26,510 nt of DNA, taken from Thermococcus sp. Lineage in GTDB: Archaea > Methanobacteriota_B > Thermococci > Thermococcales > Thermococcaceae. The position numbers and the translations under genes are program-made. The DNA is taken from NCBI GenBank assembly GCA_027023165.1, contig JALVWX010000223.1, forward strand, positions 1 through 26,510, given 5' to 3'. A model generated the notes under the pieces. It was not told the DNA's origin. It saw only the letters and a program-made list of their open reading frames with translations, and did not search any database. This document shows, one piece after another, positions 22,181-26,510 of the stretch. Each line of letters starts with the position of its first letter. The first letter of the stretch is position 1.

Positions 22181-22855
22181 CTAGTCTAATACTAGCATTG
22201 TGAGCACTATACCAATGAGACCCCCCAAGATCGCTCCGATAATCATGTTTTCCAGTTGGAATTTAGGGGATAACTCTTGTAGCTCTAGTTCTAACTTCTG
22301 TACATTAGCTTCAGATTCAGAGATATATCTGTCTAATTTTGTAAATACTATTGGGATTTTTTCAAGTTTGAAATCAGGTGATGAATATAATGTCTTAATC
22401 TCACCATTTATGAGCTTTAATAAAGTATTTTTCTTTACCTCAACTCGAAGAGCTCCTGTTATCTTGGTTATTCGTGGATAACTACTTAGATTTCTTAGAT
22501 ACAACTTTTGGCATTCTGAACGAGAGTTTTCAAGGTAGATACTCGTCTCTTTTTTCCAACTATTTTCATTTTCATCATTGCCTGATGCTAGCTTTATGTA
22601 ATGGTGATATAACTGATGGATCTTAGTAATTGTATTAATTATTTCAAATGACTTTTGAACTAACTCTTTTTTGGAAGATGGAGAGAATTTTATAACCCAT
22701 ACACTATCGATTTGTTTAATTTTTTTCAACATTGAATTCGAGGTTATAATCTTGTATCTTATTGGGTATCTTGTAGATTTAGTATTCGGTCTTCCAAGAA
22801 TTTCTGGGAAGTACCCCTCTGGGCCGCTGAGGACAATATAACAATCTTCTCTCAT
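22181..22855 (-). CDS. AT-rich tail-anchored membrane protein of unknown function
   Basis: A 224-residue protein I do not recognise. I place the start at ATG 22855 (MREDCYIVLSGPEGYFPEIL), 13 bases after the methyltransferase stop; earlier in-frame starts would overlap that gene. The middle is charged and helical (EIINTITKIHQLYHHYIKLA; KLELELQELSPKFQ), probably a coiled coil near the end. Residues about 203-222 (NMIIGAILGGLIGIVLTMLV) are a single C-terminal TM segment, so it is probably tail-anchored with the bulk inside the cell. The N-terminal motif GPEGYFP recalls GPKGYVP in the methyltransferase upstream. It is co-directional with that gene and likely in the same operon. Confidence 0.75.
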   Translation of the reverse strand: MREDCYIVLSGPEGYFPEILGRPNTKSTRYPIRYKIITSNSMLKKIKQIDSVWVIKFSPSSKKELVQKSFEIINTITKIHQLYHHYIKLASGNDENENSWKKETSIYLENSRSECQKLYLRNLSSYPRITKITGALRVEVKKNTLLKLINGEIKTLYSSPDFKLEKIPIVFTKLDRYISESEANVQKLELELQELSPKFQLENMIIGAILGGLIGIVLTMLVLD

Positions 22856-22868
22856 ATTATCATCTTCA

Positions 22869-24392
22869 CTAAGGTATTTCACGTTTTTTAAGCAAATATA
22901 ATGCATATCTGTCCTTAAACTCGGAGTGCACTGGTCGCCAAGGTCTATTATTGACAATATCAAACCCAAGTTCTTGCAATGTTTTTTCAAAAGAATCTCG
23001 TGAGTATTTTGTACTCCAAGCTAGGAGGATTTTGCTATCTTTTTTCTCTTTGTAAAACATTGCAACAGTTTTTGAATGGGGAATAGTTGAGAGTTGCTTA
23101 ACTAGAGGCATTAGGATATTTCTTATCTTTTTATTCCACATGATGTATCCCTGGTCAAATAATTTAACGTCGAATTTTTTAGTATAATCTCCTTTTTTAT
23201 AACCTAGAAGTTCTAATGGATGAAATACAAAATCATACATAGCTTCGTGATCATATTCCCCTTTTATTTTCTCTTCCTTTACATTATCATGAAATTCCGC
23301 ATCGATTAATAGATAAGAGTTATTATCCATAAGCGTTTCTATTCCTCTTAAGAATTCTATTTCATTTAAATTTCCCAAAGTATTCCCAAGAAGTGATATT
23401 ACTTTCACTTCACTTTTACCCCTCAGTAATGTTTGATATGGAAGCGTTTTAATATTGTCAAAATCCCCAATTAAGGGGAATATTTCAAGTCTTGTATTCT
23501 GAAGTTGCTGGGATTCCAGTGCAAGTACCCATCTGAGTGTGTATTCTAGTAAGGGGAAGGATATGTCAACGGGATAGTAAGAAATAGTACCTTTATTTTT
23601 GCCGTGGTATATAGACTCAAAGTATCTATCAAAACCCCTAAGAACAATTTCGTCCTTTTGAGGAGTTCCAACTCCAAGATCCACAAAATCTACTGAGGAG
23701 TATTTATTCCCCCTAGCAAGTATCCAGGGGACTTCTTCCATTGCCTCATGTAAAAGATTTCTTGAAATTTCTGCAAATAGGTACGCCTCCTCATTTGTTA
23801 GCTTTTTCCAAAGGATCGAGCTCTCTTCATCCCAGTACCAGAATTTTTCCGGTACGTATCCTTTGTTTTTAACTGTATCCCGAAGTTCTTTTGGTACGTA
23901 TCCTTTAGGCCCGGTATGTAGTATTCCAGAGGACACAGCATCCATATCATAATATAGTTTCATAAATTTGAAAATATCTTCTTTTTCCACACCTTCAAAA
24001 TATTCAATAGTAACCTGGACTTGGGGGAGTATTGAGGAAAGCCTACCTAAAATATTAAGTGAATTGCTATCAATATTTATTATATCCCTGTACAGGATGT
24101 ATATTGATGATATCTTGCTTATGTTTTCTATAAAAACATTATCTTTATTTTGATTAAATAACATTTTCGAAATCAAATTAACAAAGAATCTTTTTTCTTC
24201 TTCATCAATGAGTAATATATATAGTTTTACATAATCATACTTGCTTATTTCAATTGTGATGCCCTCTAATATATCCCCCTCCTCGATATACAATGTTTCT
24301 ATTTTGTTAATATTATGTGATTCTTGAACCATTTCTAGTTCTTTTTCATTTTTTTTGCTACAGATCCCAATGTGACCAATTGAATCTTCCAT
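22869..24392 (-). CDS. EgtD-like SAM-dependent methyltransferase with extra N-terminal region
   Basis: A 507-residue protein. Residues about 155-507 match the pattern of the histidine-specific methyltransferase family (EgtD, Methyltransf_33): motif I DLGVGTPQKDEIVL at 238-251, YYPVDIS at 272-278, GDF near 309, LLGNTLGNLNEIEFL at 334-348 and LLIDAEF near 361. EgtD trimethylates histidine for ergothioneine; related proteins act on other substrates, so the substrate here is open. Residues 1-150 are a separate alpha/beta-looking region not found in EgtD. The motifs TGPKGYVPKEL and NKGYVPEKF lie at the junction. The start is ATG at 24392 after GGTGAT; an earlier ATG at 24404 overlaps that site. 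Strongly AT-rich codon use marks it as probably acquired. Confidence 0.8.
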   Translation of the reverse strand: MEDSIGHIGICSKKNEKELEMVQESHNINKIETLYIEEGDILEGITIEISKYDYVKLYILLIDEEEKRFFVNLISKMLFNQNKDNVFIENISKISSIYILYRDIINIDSNSLNILGRLSSILPQVQVTIEYFEGVEKEDIFKFMKLYYDMDAVSSGILHTGPKGYVPKELRDTVKNKGYVPEKFWYWDEESSILWKKLTNEEAYLFAEISRNLLHEAMEEVPWILARGNKYSSVDFVDLGVGTPQKDEIVLRGFDRYFESIYHGKNKGTISYYPVDISFPLLEYTLRWVLALESQQLQNTRLEIFPLIGDFDNIKTLPYQTLLRGKSEVKVISLLGNTLGNLNEIEFLRGIETLMDNNSYLLIDAEFHDNVKEEKIKGEYDHEAMYDFVFHPLELLGYKKGDYTKKFDVKLFDQGYIMWNKKIRNILMPLVKQLSTIPHSKTVAMFYKEKKDSKILLAWSTKYSRDSFEKTLQELGFDIVNNRPWRPVHSEFKDRYALYLLKKREIP

Positions 24393-24430
24393 GGCAATCA
24401 CCATATTTTCATTCTATGTTAGTTAATATT

Positions 24431-24440
24431 CTTAAAGTTT
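24431..24440 (-). promoter_or_regulatory. TATA-like box of the insert operon
   Basis: The minus strand reads AAACTTTAAG after a long A-run, centred about 43 bases before the ATG at 24392. The composition is AT-rich throughout, which lowers certainty. Confidence 0.45.
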
Positions 24441-24585
24441 TTTTTCTTTAGCCCACAAAGAAATTATGTCGAATCTTGTTTTTGAATTTAAATCTCAATA
24501 TCCTTTTTTACAACTTAGAGTTTCGATATTTGGAATCTCCAAAAAACCTATTAACATCACCACCCAATTACCCCCGGTGTTGCCG

Positions 24586-25110
24586 ATGGCAGATAGACAG
24601 ATTGAAAGAACCCTCGTTATTCTGAAGCCGGATGCAGTTGTAAGGGGCCTTATGGGCGAAATAATATCCAGGTTCGAGAAGAGGGGTCTCAAAATCGTCG
24701 GAATGAAGATGATATGGATAACGCGCGAGTTAGCGGAGAAACACTACGAGGAGCACAGGGGCAAGCCCTTCTTCGAGGGGCTTATAGACTACATCACCAA
24801 GGCACCGAGCGTCGTCATGGTCGTCGAGGGAAGATACGCTATAGGCGTCGTCAGGAAGATGGCAGGAGCGACAGACCCAAAGGATGCGGAGCCAGGCAGC
24901 ATACGCGGAGACTACGGCCTCGACATAGGGGATTCAATATACAACGTGGTCCACGCCTCGGACAGCCCTGAGAGTGCGGAGAGGGAGATAAACCTCTACT
25001 TCCAGCCTGAGGAGCTTTTCGAGTACTGCAAGGCTGCGGACTGGTTCTACCACACCCACGCGAGGGCAAAGAAAGAATACATGGATGAGATGGACTGTCT
25101 GGAGCGCTAA
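24586..25110 (+). CDS. ndk: Nucleoside diphosphate kinase
   Basis: A 174-residue enzyme that transfers the terminal phosphate from NTPs to NDPs through a phosphohistidine. [10 protein letters not shown] is at about residues 9-18 and the active-site motif NVVHASD at 120-126, with His123 carrying the phosphate. It is slightly longer than bacterial forms, in line with archaeal ones. ATG at 24586 is preceded by GGTGTTG. An in-frame ATG at 24466 would add about 40 residues from AT-rich upstream DNA unlike any NDK, so it is rejected. Its stop overlaps the stop of the convergent membrane-protein gene. The AT-rich insert separates it from rpl24e. Confidence 0.95.
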   Translation: MADRQIERTLVILKPDAVVRGLMGEIISRFEKRGLKIVGMKMIWITRELAEKHYEEHRGKPFFEGLIDYITKAPSVVMVVEGRYAIGVVRKMAGATDPKDAEPGSIRGDYGLDIGDSIYNVVHASDSPESAEREINLYFQPEELFEYCKAADWFYHTHARAKKEYMDEMDCLER

Positions 25111-25991
25111 TTCACCACTATCGCCCTTTTGTCTCTCTCCTTTGCCTTCTTCCTGTAAAACTTCGCGTACTCTTCCATCACACCCCTGCAGCCCTCTGTG
25201 ATGCGTCTCTCTGTTCTCCTGACAAGATACACCGCAGTTCCCATTATCATAACGAAGGCAAGAGCGTACAAGACCACGACGGCAAAGAGGCACGGGGAAA
25301 GGGCAAATCCCACGCCAACCATAAGAAAGGAAGAACCATAACCGAGGATTTTCTGCCACCTCTCCGTGTATGGGACCCTCATGAAGCACTCAACGACCTC
25401 CCTCCAGCGCGGGAACTCGTTAACGAATTTTCCACCGACAACCAGCGTGTCTCTGCTCCTGTAAACTCCATAGCTCACGTTATCCGTCAGGCAGTCAAGT
25501 TCCCTGTTCTTGAGCACATCCCTAACAGATTCACCGCAGGGGACGGCTTTGAGTGACCTCAATGGATTCCTGTAGGAGAGGAAGCCGAAGCCCGCAACGA
25601 GGGCGAGGCCGAGGAGAAAGGGGAGCAAGCCCCCACTTGCGGCAAGTCCAGCCCCGGCCACTAAGGTGTAACCCACCGAGAGCGAAGTTCCGGTCAGTTC
25701 GTCTATCGTTAAAGACCTCTTGGAGCGAATCCAGACGTATAGGAATGCAACGAATGTGGCAAGAAACGTTTCAAGGCCAATGAGTTCGTTCGGTGTGAAA
25801 TCCCCGAGCGGGGTGCTGAAGAAGACCTTCCCAAGGGAGTTCCACCCACCGTAAACACCCATAGCGGTCGAGTAAGTAAACACCGGAATTCCCATCGCGG
25901 CCATCGTCAGCTCGCCGCTCCTTCCTTTGAACCTGCCGTAGATTAAAGCCGATACGATTCCGAGGGCAGTTCCAATGGCCAATCCTATCAT
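25107..25991 (-). CDS. Multi-pass membrane protein of unknown function
   Basis: A 294-residue integral membrane protein. Hydrophobic segments lie at about 2-18, 30-50, 65-88, 104-140 (probably two) and 212-255 (probably two), with a ~65-residue soluble loop between (about 145-210, containing [19 protein letters not shown]) and a basic C-terminal tail ([17 protein letters not shown]) expected to be inside. I do not recognise a family; from memory a membrane protein of this type lies between ndk and infB in other Thermococcus genomes. The start is ATG at 25991 with GGTGGT ahead; the codon before it is TTG. It is divergent from aIF5B and convergent with ndk, sharing four bases at the stops. Confidence 0.85.
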   Translation of the reverse strand: MIGLAIGTALGIVSALIYGRFKGRSGELTMAAMGIPVFTYSTAMGVYGGWNSLGKVFFSTPLGDFTPNELIGLETFLATFVAFLYVWIRSKRSLTIDELTGTSLSVGYTLVAGAGLAASGGLLPFLLGLALVAGFGFLSYRNPLRSLKAVPCGESVRDVLKNRELDCLTDNVSYGVYRSRDTLVVGGKFVNEFPRWREVVECFMRVPYTERWQKILGYGSSFLMVGVGFALSPCLFAVVVLYALAFVMIMGTAVYLVRRTERRITEGCRGVMEEYAKFYRKKAKERDKRAIVVN

Positions 25992-26020
25992 CAAACCACC
26001 GAGCGAGATTACTATCGCGG

Positions 26021-26027
26021 CTTTTAA
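26021..26027 (-). promoter_or_regulatory. TATA-like box of the membrane-protein gene
   Basis: The minus strand reads TTAAAAG, centred about 33 bases before the ATG at 25991. It is divergent from the aIF5B promoter. Confidence 0.5.
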
Positions 26028-26040
26028 TTCTTGCGCCGAA

Positions 26041-26050
26041 CCCTTTAAAA
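26041..26050 (+). promoter_or_regulatory. TATA box of the aIF5B gene
   Basis: CCCTTTAAAA preceded by GCCGAA (BRE-like), centred about 40 bases before the ATG at 26086. The leader would carry AGGTGAGG. Confidence 0.65.
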
Positions 26051-26085
26051 GCCCCCGCCGGAGTTAGGGTCAGAGGTGAGGAAAA

Positions 26086-26510
26086 ATGACGAAGAAGATT
26101 AGGCAGCCCATCATCGCGGTTCTCGGACACGTGGATCACGGAAAAACCACTTTGCTTGATCGTATTAGAAATACTAATGTAGCACGTAAGGAAGCGGGCG
26201 GAATAACCCAGCACATCGGCGCTACGGAGGTCCCAATAGAGACAGTCAGAACCTTGGCCGGTCCGCTCATCAAGCTCTGGAAGGGCGAGATAAAGCTCCC
26301 CGGACTGCTCTTCATCGACACCCCCGGCCACGAGGCCTTCACCAGCCTTCGCGCCCGCGGGGGAAGTTTGGCGGACCTGGCCGTCCTCATAGTGGACATC
26401 AACGAGGGCTTCCAGCCGCAGACGATAGAGAGCATCGAGATACTCAGGAAGAACAGGACGCCTTTCATCGTCGCCGCCAACAAGATAGACAGGATAAAGG
26501 GCTGGAAGGT
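26086..26510 (+). CDS. infB: Translation initiation factor aIF5B (IF2-like), N-terminal part
   Basis: The first 141 codons of the archaeal IF5B GTPase, which promotes ribosomal subunit joining. G1 is GHVDHGKTT at about residues 15-23, the switch I region includes [11 protein letters not shown]3 is DTPGH near 79-83, and NKID (G4) appears near the window edge. Like other archaeal forms it lacks the long eukaryotic N-terminal extension. There is no intein in the P-loop region visible here. Codons from 26149 to 26187 (TTG CTT GAT CGT ATT AGA and on) are unusually AT-ending compared with the rest of the gene. The gene runs off the window. Confidence 0.97.
   Translation, partial: MTKKIRQPIIAVLGHVDHGKTTLLDRIRNTNVARKEAGGITQHIGATEVPIETVRTLAGPLIKLWKGEIKLPGLLFIDTPGHEAFTSLRARGGSLADLAVLIVDINEGFQPQTIESIEILRKNRTPFIVAANKIDRIKGWK

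Larger units (their letters stand above)
22149..24585. other. AT-rich insert between rpl24e and ndk
   Basis: Base composition drops sharply here: for example only 9 of 60 bases are G or C in 24121-24180, against 36 of 60 in 17041-17100. The two genes inside use A/T-ending codons, run against the flanking genes, and interrupt the rpl7ae-rps28e-rpl24e-ndk order that I recall as standard in Thermococcales. Transfer from an AT-rich source is the simplest reading. I found no integrase, transposase, tRNA or obvious flanking direct repeat. Confidence 0.7.

Noticed and set aside
24466..24585. N-terminal extension of nucleoside diphosphate kinase
   Set aside because: The extra ~40 residues come from AT-rich DNA at the insert edge and do not resemble an NDK; ATG at 24586 has its own ribosome site and gives a normal-length enzyme.

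Overview
The window looks like a piece of a Thermococcus-type (Thermococcales, hyperthermophilic euryarchaeon) chromosome. The evidence is archaeal-type genes (L7Ae, S28e, L24e, archaeal aIF5B, an HVO_0476-type zinc protein, a PUA/PAPS-reductase/ferredoxin fusion), TTTATAAA-type TATA boxes 33-40 bases before start codons, GGTGA/GGAGGTG ribosome binding sites, tightly packed overlapping genes, and GC-rich coding sequence rich in Glu, Lys and Arg. The assignment is by recognition, not by a database search.

Region 1 (about 1-11040, minus strand) is the most striking part. One promoter at about 11031-11039 is followed by eight closely spaced genes: a 171-residue unknown; a 621-residue coiled-coil protein ending in a winged-helix-like segment; two overlapping paralogous small coiled-coil proteins with a basic front and an acidic tail, laid out like ESCRT-III/Snf7; a receptor-type Ser/Thr kinase; a second membrane-attached Ser/Thr kinase; a pentapeptide-repeat protein fused to a two-TM potassium-type channel; and a Vps4/CdvC-like AAA ATPase with an N-terminal MIT-like helical domain. 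I read this as a candidate ESCRT-like membrane-remodelling module wired to eukaryotic-type kinases.

Region 2 (about 11299-16066, minus strand) holds a third receptor kinase with a seven-bladed beta-propeller ectodomain. It shares its kinase domain and a C-terminal helical domain with the two kinases of region 1. Upstream of it lie a small conserved-looking protein and a nucleotidyltransferase-like protein.

Region 3 (about 16164-21204, plus strand) begins with three TATA boxes spaced exactly 35 bases apart with palindromes between them. Then come the PAPS-reductase-like fusion, an overlapping membrane-anchored winged-helix regulator, a zinc-ribbon protein, and a degenerate KaiC-like protein with a C-terminal V4R domain.

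Region 4 (about 21205-26510) is the translation cluster rpl7ae-rps28e-rpl24e, then ndk and aIF5B. Between rpl24e and ndk sits a very AT-rich two-gene insert on the minus strand: an EgtD-like methyltransferase and a tail-anchored membrane protein. A membrane protein of unknown role lies between ndk and aIF5B, and aIF5B runs off the end of the window.

No rRNA, tRNA, CRISPR array or transposase gene was seen.
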